DNA of 64,000 nt. It comes from Isoetes taiwanensis (lineage: Eukaryota > Streptophyta > Lycopodiopsida > Isoetales > Isoetaceae). A model generated the notes under the pieces. The model saw only the letters and a list, made by a program, of their open reading frames with translations, searched no databases and had not been told where the DNA came from. Below are positions 34,604-46,125 of this stretch, piece by piece (positions within the stretch are counted from its first letter, which is position 1; every line of letters begins with the position of its first letter). The position numbers and the translations under genes were made by a program. The stretch spans positions 7,772,323 through 7,836,322 of the forward strand of contig JAJEKV010000060.1 in NCBI GenBank assembly GCA_021234155.1, in the 5' to 3' direction.

Positions 34604-34682
34604 TTGGTAGTACCTTGGTGGTTAGAACTTTGGTCGGGCTTTCAACCGCCATAGGTGTTAAAATCCCGCCAGCTACTAGTGG
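34604..34682 (+). repeat. Possible tRNA-derived SINE head
   Basis: The segment reads CCTTGGTGGTTAGAACTTTG, then GGGCTTTCAACCGCC resembling an anticodon arm with TTC, then GGTGTTAAAATCCCGCC resembling a T arm. Stems are poor, so it is not a functional tRNA gene. Confidence 0.35.
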
Positions 34683-34999
34683 AAGTTGAAATGGGTGAGT
34701 GCAGATCTTATCGTGCAATGTGTGTCCCATCCCTTCAATATGGAAAAAAGGACTAACTTAAATAAAAAAGACAAGGTGCTGCGCATGAGGGGTTGCCCTC
34801 CGGTGGCCCAAGAGCGTGTTTTCGTGGGTTCTGTTTCGTTCTTTTGTGTTGGGTCTTGTTTCTTTTGTGTGGAGCCGTGTGAATGCTATGAACGTAGGCT
34901 GTCGTTTTCTTAGCCCAAGAAGGAGCTCATTGTCTATTCACTGGTCAGACTATACCAAATACTCCTCAATGTGAGATGGATGTGCCTAGTAACCTGTGT

Positions 35000-35365
35000 T
35001 CACCGGTGCATATTACACAATGTCCAATTCAACTAGGAAATGCTCTTTAAGTTCACCATCTTCACGATATAAGTTTATACCAGTCCATGCAATGGTATAA
35101 ATTTATACCGTTAAAAGCCGCAGTATAAATTTATACCGCGGCTTGGAACGCTATAAATTTATACCGCTCCGGGCTGCTATAAATTTATACCAGTCTCTTC
35201 GAGGGTTTAAATTTATCTACAATTTCACAACACAAGGCCAATAGGAACACTATGGTGGCATGCACATATATAGCATGGTTCAGAGCAACGGTCCATGGAG
35301 AATCAATCCATCCTAGTGAAGAGATTGGTTTGCCTTTGCAAAGCCTGATAAGGAAGTTGTACCTT
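35000..35365 (+). pseudogene. Laccase fragment, copy 2, split by insertion
   Basis: It has the same laccase exon as 6994-7175, but 176 bp of unrelated sequence (35042-35217) is inserted after CAACTAGGAAAT. Downstream the translation still reads the WWHAHI copper-ligand motif, with a two-base insertion (ATATATAGC) shifting the frame. Confidence 0.75.
35077..35215. repeat. Array of TATAAATTTATA palindromes
   Basis: Five to six units share the core TATAAATTTATACC separated by 12-16 bp of GC-richer spacer; the first and last are degenerate (ATATAAGTTTATACC, TTTAAATTTATC). The core is a perfect 12-bp palindrome with a period near 26-28 bp. The array sits in the 176-bp insertion absent from the 7-kb copy. 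A second array is at 50210-50358. Spacers include self-complementary GCCGCAG/CCGCGGC pieces. Confidence 0.85.
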
Positions 35366-35835
35366 GTATAAAATAAAATAGTATGTGCCAACTTCGTGTC
35401 TCAAGAAGCTTATATTAGTTGTAATTACTGCATTCTACTCAGGGTCTATTCGCACCCGCCATGAAGTTAGTTTAAGTAATAAAAAAATTAACTAGCAAGT
35501 TAAACTTAACAACGTCAACAAACTCTATAAAAAACTTTCAATGGCCGCCATAACTCTTTGCTCTTTGCCATGTAGACCATTTAGACTATTCTTATTTTCA
35601 CTTGAAATCTTCTTTGCTAACAAAGAAGCACTACGAACACCATAATATGCTAACATCATATCCGTCCAATAAAGCTTTTGGAATAGTAACATAATAGTTA
35701 TCTGTGAGATGATAGTCAACCAGAGCCTGGAATCTGTAGCAATATGACCTAGAAATGCCCATCATCAACGTATGCAAATTGAATATCACACCGCAAAGAC
35801 GAAAATATGCTTCTCCTTGCTCGAACGCATGCAAC

Positions 35836-36473
35836 AATGGAAAAGTGTTTGGATATGGGTATGGGATAAGCTGCTTCACCCCAAAGTAGTAGTTTTGTGG
35901 TGGCAAGTGATCCATAGATGCCTCAGAGTCAACAGGTTAGTCCATAAAATGGATAATCGGATTTCAGAGCTCTGCCCTTTATGCCAGCAAAGGGTTGAGA
36001 GTATTGAGCATTGTTTTTTCTTGTGTGAGAGGCTTCGGCAGGCATGGTCTTGGTTGTTGACCCTTTTGGCATCGCGTCTCGATCTAGCCAAAGAAATTTT
36101 GCTTGCTATCTATCCCGATGCTTGGCCCAAACAACGAAACGAGCTTTTCATCTCGCTTAAACCGGCTTTTATGGTCAATCTGAAGAGAAGGAGGTTGTTT
36201 ATCTTTAAGGGCATAGATACTGCAGATGAGGTTGTTCTTCAGTGGGCGCAAGATAAAATTGTTATGGCTTACAATTGTTCTTCTCTTGATCAAGAGAAGA
36301 AAGTAATCGATCCGCATACTTACCTTGATTCATTCTTTTGCATAGGCGGTGGTTGTGCTTTCGATTGGATCGGTTTGTCCATTTGGGGTTATAATCCTGC
36401 TTTTTGCATTTATGTTGCTCGGTTTCTAGTTGGTGAATAAAGCTTGACGTCCTTCAAAAAAAAAAAAAAATGT
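35836..36473 (+). mobile_element. 5'-truncated L1-like LINE 3' end with poly(A)
   Basis: An open frame of about 200 codons (to 36438) reads WDKLLHPKVVVLWWQVIHRC and CPLCQQRVESIEHCFFLC. This is the C-x2-C-x8-H-x4-C zinc-binding module (zf-RVT) at the C-terminus of plant L1-type ORF2, followed by a less conserved tail ending FLVGE. AATAAA overlaps the stop region (36436-36441), 17 bp before an A15 tract (36459-36473). At the equivalent position of copy 1 (7630, GCATGCATGTTATC) the site is empty. The tail type differs from the TTCC LINEs, so two LINE lineages are present. Confidence 0.85.
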
Positions 36474-36629
36474 TATCAACTTTAGATTCATATAAATGTT
36501 GATTTGATTTGGATTTCTAACCGATTTTACTTCCTCACTCTGAAACTGAACGAGGGAAGTAAGCCCAGACACTATCTCGAACTTCTGAATGCAAGCATAG
36601 ACATTTAAATATATAAAAGAAACAAGAAG

Positions 36630-39627
36630 GAAAGAAGGAAGGTATTTTTATCGTCCATGGAGACCAATTGGTCTATGGGACCCAATACAAAAGCGCAGCA
36701 AGCGGATTACTACCCGGATTAAAAAACCCCCGCCCCGAAGGGTTTTCGAGGGAAAAACCGTGGCAGCAATCAGCCTGCTGACAAACTGTTCCAATATACG
36801 AAATGCAAAAACACACAAATATATACACTCATGTACCGTCCCCGTAGTGCCTGATCAGCGGGCAGCCAGGCGGGGGCAAAGGTGGGCTCGCAGATCCAGT
36901 ACGACCCCAGAGCACGTACTGACAGTGTGTTCATCAGCAAATGTAGGGGCAAGTCCGGCCGTACTAAGGGAACGTATCTGGCCCGGATCTGACTGAATCG
37001 GTGTTGATTTTAGTGGCTATTTATCGCAAAATTGCTATATTTTTGGATTTTTGAAAAAATTGCCACTATGCTTAGTAGGTTTCCTTCAGTAAAATAATGA
37101 GATAAATTCGCCAAATTTTTCTAGAAAACCCTTCCATCTTCTATCGCATTCGCCAACTATATGAACTTAGTGAAGAAGATTTTTCGCCTCTCTATCAATA
37201 ATCTCAATTCCTAAATCTCAAACAGATTGCCTACTTAGAAACTATAGTGTTACCAATTCCATATAGCCTGATAGTATAGAGGTGAAGGTTTTGACTTTTT
37301 ATTTGTGCCATAAATATGCTTTAAATATCTATAGAATGTGATAAAGCTAATGATGTCTTTACAATGGGATACAATCATGTTTAAAAAAATACTATTCTTA
37401 GATACAATCACCAAAAGAAAATAGGAGCTTACAATCAGTTAGTGGCACGTACGTGTATCATTATGTTGGAGTCATAAATAATGCTATGGTAGGATTTTAG
37501 ACATTGTTATAAGTACTACAAAAACACATTAGTGATTAACATTTATCGCCACATATACATTACATAAATTCTTAAATGGGCAAAACTTATCGCCTTTCAA
37601 AAAAGTTTTGAATATAAAATTATCGCCAAAATAGTGATACCCAGATTACGATATAGTACCACTAAAATCATCACTGGACTGAATGCTGGGCAACTCTGGA
37701 AAGTGTGAGACTCATCCTCAATGGCACCCGTTTGACAACACCAACAGAGCTGTCTGGCGGGCTCCCAATCCACACGCCTCGTCTTCGATGCAAAGATGGT
37801 GGGCCTCGTCTGCGAATGGAGGCAATGAGTCCGCACTTTTCGTAAGGTAGGGAACGCAGGGAATGCGGGCCCGGGATAACGCGGGTTGATGTGCTCCTTG
37901 TAATGGGCCGTTTTGACTGCTCTAGGGGGTCTTAGAGCTTGGCAAGGAAGCAAGCGTCGAGCACTCCCGCGGTTGCCCGATCGACCCCGTGTCCCACTGC
38001 GACGACCATTGCTCCTGCGTTCCATCCGGCGAACCACCGATCTCTCTTACCCCTCCAATGTACCCGAGCCCGCTGCGGGTCCATTGCCACGGCGTAAGCC
38101 CAGTGCGGGAGCCGGCGGCACCCATATTAACCACTTTTAAAATAGACGATGTGTCTATCAAGGGCTGCCGAAGCGGCAAGAATCGATTTTAAACGGCCGA
38201 GAATCGATAGGGGACTAAAGGTTTCACCCCAAGTGCCCGTGCCAAAATGCCTTCACTTTGCTCCAAGTCATTCCGTGTCACCAAAGAGACGACCAGGGCT
38301 CCAAACCTCGACCCGCATTGATGAAGGGGCGGGCAACGCCCAAACAGATGTGACCGATGGCCCCAATCATAGAGTTACGCACGGTGACTATTGTTCCGCA
38401 TGGCATAAAGTGCTTTCCGCCTGCTTTGTCACCCCAAGTTTTATGGACGCCTCCCAACGAATCGAGGAGGGGAACTCCACCCCTAGGTACTTGTAGGTGG
38501 GCGGACCTCCACGAGTTGTCCCCGTGAGGAGGCGGGGTGGCGTGAAGAGAATATGAGAACCACCACGGTCTTGGCGGATTCATGCGCATGTCATCAGATG
38601 GCGGGCGTATCGTGTCTAGGGCATCCGTGATGAGACCGCATAGCTTTCCGTGGGCGGGAAGGTCAACATCGTCTGCATAGATGAGTTTGGCGGATGACAC
38701 GGTGCCAAAGTCGTATGCCAACCCCCATGCTCGATGAAGCGGGGCTCTAACCGGGTCAATGTAGAGGCCAAAAGTGTTGGTGAGAGGGGGCAGCCTGCCA
38801 ACCCCGATACTCTTGGTGAATGCTTGGCCCGTTACGATCCCCGCCAAAACAACTCTCATCAGGTGATCAGATATGGCATTCTCGCGACAGGCAGCGGTAG
38901 CCCCAGGTTGACGCAATCTAGCCCATAGCTTTTCCCCGGGGACGTATCAAAAGCCTTCGCTGAAGTCCACAAAGCGACAATACAAGTCCTCGCCCGATGT
39001 GGGGGCGTCTTCAATCGATGCCCGCAGTTGTAAAGATATGGTCAATCGTTGAGTGGCGGGGTCTAAAGCCCGCTTGTGTGAGGGCTCGCACATCTGCCGC
39101 CTCCTTGGCCGGGGCAATTGCCGCTTCGAGAATGCCGAACAGCGGTTGGCAAATCTTGAATCGACCATGATCGTCCGGTGGTTGGTCGGACGGTGGTGGG
39201 TCGCCCGCCTTGTGAATGGGGACAACCCCAGCTTGTGGTCCATTGTCGGGGAAACCTTCCCGCAATGCTTTGTTGAACAGGTAGTGAGGATCGGCACCGG
39301 CCGGCTGCCCCTGTCCATTTGAGTAACTTCGGCTCGATACCATCGAGGTCACCGCCTTCCCATTAGCCGATCGTTGCGTGGCCCTCCACAACATCCTCCT
39401 CCTCGAGAACCAATGGGGGGCCATCCTATGGGGGTATGGGCGTCTGGCGTCCGGGTGGGTCATAGAGTCGCTTCAAGCATCGCTTCCCACCCCCTTGCAG
39501 GATGTCCCCCCCAGGGTCGGGCTGGCCTTCAAAGCACTCTCACAAGGCCAAAGGTTCGAGGATGAGTGTCAAGAGTAGAACATCTCCCCCTGATGCCTGG
39601 CAAGGTACCGCGCCTTTGTCTCCTTCA
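36630..39627 (-). mobile_element. LINE with (TTCC)n-type tail, interrupted by a MITE
   Basis: The 3' end is at 36633-36660 (AAGGAAAGAAGGAAGGTATT on the + strand). Minus-strand blocks include a C-terminal cysteine cluster CCQTGAIEDESHTFQSCPAF (37790-37720), VEVWG-like and GVKPF-like stretches, and a reverse-transcriptase core with LIYADDVDLPAHGKL (about 38690-38645, catalytic YADD intact). It also has FGLYIDP and QAGFRPRHSTIDHIF (39080-39035). The EN domain is absent; homology to the longer LINE ends at about 39627, so the copy is 5'-truncated. A 678-bp MITE splits its 3' part. Confidence 0.85.
36999..37676. mobile_element. hAT-type MITE, 678 bp, TSD GACTGAAT
   Basis: The ends are CGGTGTTGATTTTAGTGG on the left and, reverse-complemented, CAGTGATGATTTTAGTGG on the right. 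This is an 18-bp inverted repeat with two mismatches, beginning CAGTG as in many hAT elements. The 8-bp duplication GACTGAAT flanks it (36991-36998 and 37677-37684). The related LINE at 17158 shows the uninterrupted sequence. The interior is AT-rich and non-coding. A second copy at 51714-52379 has lost its left terminus at a rearrangement junction. Confidence 0.9.
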
Positions 39628-39846
39628 GATGATATAGCAGTCATACAGTAAAATATGATTCTAGTTACATACTTTAACATCTGTAAATAGTGACTCCATG
39701 TTATAACAAAGGAATGAAGGTTCTAAGTTAACAAGATAAAAACTAAGTAAACAGGTTATTGTGGGTAATATTGGAAAATATTCTCTCTATTTAAAAACCA
39801 ATGCTATACAATAGATAATAATACTATGCATTATGAGGCTAAGGCA
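39628..39846. other. Unoccupied host segment with two empty insertion sites
   Basis: AT-rich sequence without a gene. It holds the empty site of the 5-kb LINE (AACAAAGGAATGAAGG, 39705-39720) and the empty site of the long-inverted-repeat element (ATTATGAGGCTAAGG, 39837-39851). Confidence 0.85.
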
Positions 39847-42800
39847 TAAAGTAACATGATGAAATAGAATAACTCTGAGTCATGGCATTAAGTACATTAG
39901 TGTAGTTAAGACATAAATATATCCTGATCCTTATGGATGTTGGAGTACTGAGCTAGATTAACTTTATGTCACTGAAGTTTGTTGGGCTTCCTAAAGGCAA
40001 AAATAAAAAGGCAAGGCCTGAGTATGGTAATACCAAGACCAAAGGAACTCACTTTGGTAGAGGGCCGATAATACTACCGAGGGATTGATTAAGGTAGATG
40101 ATTGTTCTAGTAAGGTTGCTGTCAAGGCTAGTACAGTCTGGATTTTTTTTATTACTTTGTTTAAGGTCCATATTAGACTAATTTTGTACAGCTGGTTTAT
40201 CCCACTGCCTTGTGATAGTCAAAATGGATTACTTTGTTTAAGGTCCATATTAGACTAATTTTGTACAGCTGGTTTATCCCACTGCCTTGTGATAGTCAAA
40301 ATGGAGGATACGTAGGCTTTTAAGTTCTACCACATCGGGGATCATCATCGTATACCCCTAGTAACCAACTTCTAAATATAAACGACATTGACAAGGTTTG
40401 AACCCATGACCAAATGTATATTAATTTTGGCATTACTAGACCTATACCAACTCACCACACATCCATTGGGCAAAAATTTTGTCTTACATGCATACTTTGT
40501 AGGCATGATTTAATCCCGCCTTAGGAATAGGGGCAACTCTAGGGGCATGGCTTCTTAGCCTCATCATCCTAGTGCCACCTGCCATAGTCCCATTTAAGGT
40601 CCATACTAGACTAATCTTGTGCAGACTAGCTAGTTCATCCCACTGCCTTGTGACAGCCGAAGTAGTTCATCCCACTGCCTTGTGACAGCCGAAGTGGAGG
40701 ACACGTATAGGCTATCATCATCGTATACCCCTAGTAACCAACTTCCAAATATAAATAACATTGACAAGGTTTGAACCCATGACCAAATGTATATTTATTT
40801 TGACATTACTAGGCGTATACCAACTCACCACACATCCATTGGGCAAAACCTTTGCCTTCGTGCATACTTTGTAGGCATGATTTAATCCCCCTTTAGGAAG
40901 CCTAGGTCCTAAGTATGCCAAGTAAAGTTCTAGGTCCTAGAAAACAGATATATGTTTCTAGGATGTTCTCATTTATGCAAACAGACATATGCAATGCTCA
41001 AATCTCATGGAATTAAACTCATTAAAGTTCTATACACATTTTTTCAAACATGTTCTAGCCAGTTGTCAGATTCAAAGAACTGCTCACATTTCTTGCAAGT
41101 ACTACAATGGTACAATGATGCAAATACAATGCTTGAAGCTTTAGACTCCTTGAAGTTCTCATCATTTTTGTTGACAGTTGCAGACACAATTCTAACGATT
41201 ACACAAAGCACAATAAAGCTACATAGCTGCCCAAGAAACAATATCCCATCGTAGCATTTGCTGAAAAAGTTTTAAGAGCCTCAAAAAAGATCTCATTTGA
41301 TTGTTCACAACATTGTTTGGAATAGAATAGTTGATTGCAAAATAGATGGAATTGATTCAATACTAGCATAGCAGGCTGAGCACAATTTATAGAATGCTAG
41401 ATTGTCAATCCTTGCAGTAAATGAGACGTTGCTTATGCCTTTGCGTTGCAATGAAGGATTGCTTGATCCTGAAAGTCGTAAAATAGATTGGGTTTTATAT
41501 GGTGCACAAGTAATATGTACAAGAAATATGGACCGAGAAAAAATGTTCAAAAGGCAAAAGCTAAAATTTATTCCAAGCCTGATATTTTTGCAAAAGTAAT
41601 TACTAAGCCTATTCTACTCGGACTAATTTGAACCATAAATTGGAATAGTGACAAAAACATAAGGAAGCTTGAGATTAAAATGATAGACATTGGAAAAAAA
41701 AATATTGTTATCATTCTGGCTCTTGATGAGAAATTGAACGATAAATAATATAAAAGGTTGCCTGAAAAAGGTAGTACAAAGAAGTTAAAGTTATCCAGAA
41801 GAAAGCTTTGGTTCATACAAAGGACATAGAGCTAGAAATCACATCACATCGTTAGAATAGGAATTGCAGTATAAAGAATATGCATGTGAGTCTTTGGAGG
41901 TTGTTTTTAAACCTCCAGATCTTGAACTTCTTGTCAAGAAGTAAATATTGGAAGCTCAAAAATTTAAAAGAACACTGAGATAAATGCAGCAAAAGAACAT
42001 GCAAGCCACCTTGAAAGTCTGAAGCAAATTACCAATTCTCCTTTCTGCATTAACACCATCAAAAGAAGGCTTCCAGATTTTCTACAAAGTAATTATAGTG
42101 CTTGTAGATTAAATGTTCATATAAATATAAGATGTCTAATTCTTGAATGTGAACATGAATATCATGTGAAGTGTGTTGCATTATTATAAAAGAAGGAAGA
42201 GACATGGAATGTGAATGCAACATCCCTGAAGACCTTTATGTTGAACTTGTATGAGTGTGTTCCAAGAGGAATAGAGTAGGTTTCTTCTTTTGATCCTAAA
42301 GCAACTCATAGAAAATCTGATTTGGAATCAAAGATAGTTCAGCCTGATGTTCAAGCCACTTTAGATGTTCTGTCGGAGCCCTTGAAGTTCCCTTCTACTA
42401 GCACAAAGAGAAGGTTGAGACATGCAAGGGATGATGATGACTATGAACTAGATCTTGCAGATTTAGGGGATCAAAATAAGATGTTTAACCCAAGGCAATT
42501 GAGAAGCACTGGTAAAATTAGGGACGACAAGGTAGATGGTTCAGAGGCAGATCTTAATGATAGTAAAGTTGAATGTGTATTAGACACTCCAGCCAGGAAG
42601 AAGTGAAACCAGGATATGCCAAAGAAGGATGGTGTAATTGGCAAGAAGAAAATGAAGGAAAGTAGCAAGAAAAAATTGAATGACTTGGGACTAGCAAGAA
42701 GAAATAGAATGAGAGTAGGCTTAGCAAGAAAAAGATTGCGGAAACTAGAAAGTATCCACTAAGGAGGAGAATTATAACAAATTGTGTCTGCACATGTCAA

Positions 42801-43255
42801 CATGGCAGTGCTTTGGCAATAGAAGAGACTTTGAAGCCACAATATTCTATGCTAAAGCATAAAACAAAGCTTGCTAGTATCAAAGATCACCTAGAAAGCA
42901 AAAATTTGAGCTAGACAATGCAAAAAAGGAAGAAAAGTTTGAAGATCTATAAACAAAGAGAGCAATTAAAATCCATAGTTGCTAAAGCTTGGCAAAGTGA
43001 ACAATTAATTTGGAAAAATATGTCATGGAGGTGGCGTTTGTCAAGAAGCCAACCTCTATAAATATAAATAATTGTATTATGTTCAAAAAAAATGTCATTG
43101 AAGGTGGCGTATGTCAAGAAGCCAACCTCTACAAATAATTGTCTTCAAAAAATATAATAGTCTATGTCACGAAGGTGGCATAACCTGATATCTAGTTTAT
43201 ATGTACAGAAGAATAATGCCAAGTCTCTTGAGTGGCAAATAAATGTATTGAAGAA
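39847..43255. repeat. Segmental repeats D, E and C, uninterrupted copy
   Basis: This copy carries D, E and C in one piece, without the MITE and LINE found in the 14.5-22.2 kb copy. It has its own 81-bp tandem duplication at 40143-40305 (ATTACTTTGTTTAAGGTCCA unit) and a 32-bp one at 40630-40695. SINE-like units equivalent to 14.8-15.3 kb are at 40150-40455 and 40590-40835 on the minus strand. Confidence 0.9.
42280..42606 (+). pseudogene. Unidentified charged-protein exon, copy 2 (longer frame)
   Basis: The same sequence as 21322-21643, but with GTTCAA where copy 1 has GTTTAA, so the frame is open from SFDPKATHRK through VQPDVQATLDVLSEP to VECVLDTPARKK (about 107 codons). Upstream in another frame is CEHEYHVKCV, which faintly recalls a RING-type Cys/His pattern but is too short to call. 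No family was recognised. Confidence 0.35.
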
Positions 43256-43334
43256 TGTCCCTTGTTGCCCTTTCCTTTCAGCAGGCAATTTCAGAGGGCC
43301 TCACTGTTCTGATGAGCTTAGCCCAAATACTCTA
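43256..43334 (-). pseudogene. Kinase 3' end scrap at a rearrangement junction
   Basis: Only the last 20 or so codons of the kinase (KLIRTVRPSEIAC on the minus strand) survive between repeat C and repeat B. The LINE tail present at the equivalent place in the 29-kb and 49-kb copies is deleted here. Confidence 0.7.
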
Positions 43335-45920
43335 TGCCCAAATACTTGTATGATTTTACCTGTTCCAAAATCTCTCCATCAAATTCCATATCCGCTTGGC
43401 GAGTCCAAAATTATATAGCAAGGAAGTATCCCAACAATCTTGCCAAGTATTTATTGTGGCGATTCTTATTCTTGTTCAATATATAAAGAATAGCCCAAAG
43501 TGTTTATATCATAGCAATACATAATGTGCTATGTATCATCATGGAACTCTATACATGCAATATCTAGCATAATAACATGGGGTTCCTTTTGTATTTTTTT
43601 TGTGCTTTTACATATGGTTTTGCTATGATTTCATCACGTGTGAGATTGGATGTACTAATTCGTACATCTAGATTGCACACACGGTTGCATTAATTTTGGA
43701 CTAATTTTATTGACCTTTCCCAATGGTTTAAGACCCTTTTTATTTTAACCTTCAAATCGTTTGTAGGACCTCGAGAGTTCTTCTTTAGGGTTGGATTCTG
43801 AAGCTCTACTTTAGGATTCAATTTTGGTTTGTCTGGAAATTATGGCTATGGCTTGCGAAGAGCTCCATGGCAATGGAGTGGACATTTTAGGGACTGTAGT
43901 CCTTTTGCTTAGCGATGGCTTGCAGGAGCTCCATGGTAGTTTCACATGGCAGGGGTATTGCGGCATGGTCTCTACAAGGAAACTATGGAGGGATTGGAAG
44001 GCTTGTAGACGAAAGCATCCGGTTGCTTTTCATCAATATGACATCTGCCTTTCCTGAGAATAATTGCTGGGATCGATTTCCATGGAGCTAAGAATTATGT
44101 AGTCATCTTCAGACAACATTTGGACTTATCAAATGGTAAGTCCTTTTTCATCACATTTCAGTATTTCATCAAAGTTCCAGGGCTCCGAATTTGCTAAAAG
44201 GATGCAATACAAACAGATTCAGAGAGCATTCCTCTATCTAAACAAGACTACGAATTTGCATCTGTTTAAAGGCTCATTGTTGACAGCCAAAGGAGTAGAA
44301 TTATGCTAAAATTAAGAAACAGTATTTTGCAACTCCAGTTATTATGTTGCACATTGAGCTACCCAAAAAGAATGCCTTGTGCACAGTAGTTTAACTGCAT
44401 ATTCTTTCCAGTCCCCTATCGAGAAAATAGTTGCACCAAATACAATATCATTGATTCAATGCTTCAAATGCTTCAAAACCAGTCTGCTGTGAAAAAAAGT
44501 GGTAGGCACTCTTTGAAAATGTTGTGAAACCTTTGAGGATGTAGTAGGCACTCTTGGAACAAGAAGCAATAATTGGGAAGCTACTTCTGGGCAAAATAAG
44601 GCAGAATTTGGATATGGCCAAGTAAAAAGTTGCTTTTGCTACCATTTTGAGTCAGCAAAGTGCTCTCATAGATGCAGATATGGTATGCAATTTTTGGTAT
44701 CCAGAGGTCATGGCCATCTCATTCCTGACCTGGAAGCATTTCCAGATGTTGTTTTCGATGGGACAAAAACATTCATAGATGAGGTACGCAAATTTCTAGA
44801 ATGTTGTTATGTATTTCAAATCGGTTATATTTTGAATCAAACAATTGTTGTACCCATTTGCAGTTTCAAATGCACACAGAGCACCTAAGAAGAATGCTTT
44901 ACAACATAACTTGTATTGCACTAATCTCTTCATGCAGGCAGAGTCCTAGAGTGATTTCCAGGGGTCTCACCTAGGCATATGGGGATACCTCATGTGCGTG
45001 CAAGGGGTCATCAGAAAACCCCTGTATAGGACTTTTTGGAGGTGGAAAACCCCTACATACGTAAATAGGAAAAGCCAGTTTCCCTGCCCCCTACCATAGA
45101 TGTACTTACAGACTAACTTATGTTTTACGTACCCCTACCCGATCTTGTATATGAGTTTGTGCATCCTAGCCTTATTTAAAGAAAACATGGTTTGTGGAGA
45201 AGGGAAAAAATTTCACAATGTTTTTAATAGACATTTCTCGCATCTTCATCTTGGTCTAAACTGGTCCGTTGGTTAAGAATCTATCTCTTACATTGCATCT
45301 ATCTCTTAAGATGCAAGAATTTTCATTGCTTCTATCCCTTACATTGAATAAATAATGATCTTTGCCTGGATCATTGTAGTTGTAAGAATGTATAGGGCCT
45401 GAGACAGTGTTGTAGAATGCATATGAGTTTAAGAATGTGTCATTATAGGATTAAAGGATTATATGGATTATAGAATATGGAGTGTTCTAATGGAATGTTG
45501 GATTATTCTAAATGCATGTGGCATATGGAATATTCTAATGGAATGTTCATATGAAATGTTGGATTATTCTAAATGCGTATGGCATATGGAATGTTCTAAT
45601 GGAATGTTCATGAAATGTTGGATTATTCTAAATGGATTATTCTAAATGTTGGATTATTTCATATGAATGTTTATTCATATATGAAATGTTGCATATGGCC
45701 AAAAGGTTCTAAAAGTTGAAAAGCTTGAAATTACATTATTGCATGGCTCGGGTTTAGAGGGGCCAGAAGTTGCATGCACATAATGGCTCATAATGCATTG
45801 ATTGGCCCTTCATTGGATGCCAATAAATCCTTCAATTTAAGTTTCAGATGCTCGATTCATTTCATATTCCTTCTCATTTCATTCATTCCTGCTCGCTTCA
45901 CATAATCGGCCTGCTTTGGA
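43335..45920. repeat. Segmental repeat B, copy 2
   Basis: It matches 9325-11935. It includes the LINE-edge fragment (43335-43420), the small frame 43824-44057, the exon-like piece 44660-44790 in a better-preserved state (HLIPDLEAFPDVVFDGTKTF), and the minisatellite 45463-45690. Confidence 0.9.
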
Positions 45921-45923
45921 ATC

Positions 45924-46125
45924 TTGTTAGTATCAAAGATCACAAGATGCAAATACTAGAAAGCAAAAGTTTGAGCTAGACAATGCAAAAAAGGAAGAAA
46001 AGTTTGAAGATCTATAAACAAAAAGAGCAACCAAAATCCATAGTTGCTAAAGCTCGGCAAAGTGAACAATTAATTTGAAAAAATATGTCATGGAGGTGGC
46101 GTTTGTCAAGACGCCAACCTCTATC
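45924..46125. repeat. Repeat C fragment
   Basis: It matches 12690-12893 (TTGTTAGTATCAAAGATCAC through AAGACGCCAACCTCTA). It is joined directly to repeat B on the left and unique sequence on the right. Confidence 0.85.

Larger units (their letters stand above)
34725..39850. repeat. Segmental super-unit, copy 1 (5.1 kb)
   Basis: The unit contains the laccase fragment, palindrome array, polyA LINE piece, a TTCC-tailed LINE with a hAT MITE inside, and the flank up to 39850. It recurs at 49845-54440 plus 59423-59552. The second copy lacks 36566-37008 (the LINE 3' end and MITE start) and has an additional full LINE at the position equivalent to 39711. Confidence 0.9.

Noticed and set aside
34604-34682. 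Functional tRNA-Glu gene
   Set aside because: Acceptor and D stems do not pair and the T arm is poor; it is at most a SINE head.
35077-35215. CRISPR-like array
   Set aside because: The genome is a plant's, the repeats are short AT palindromes with degenerate spacers, and no cas-like genes exist.
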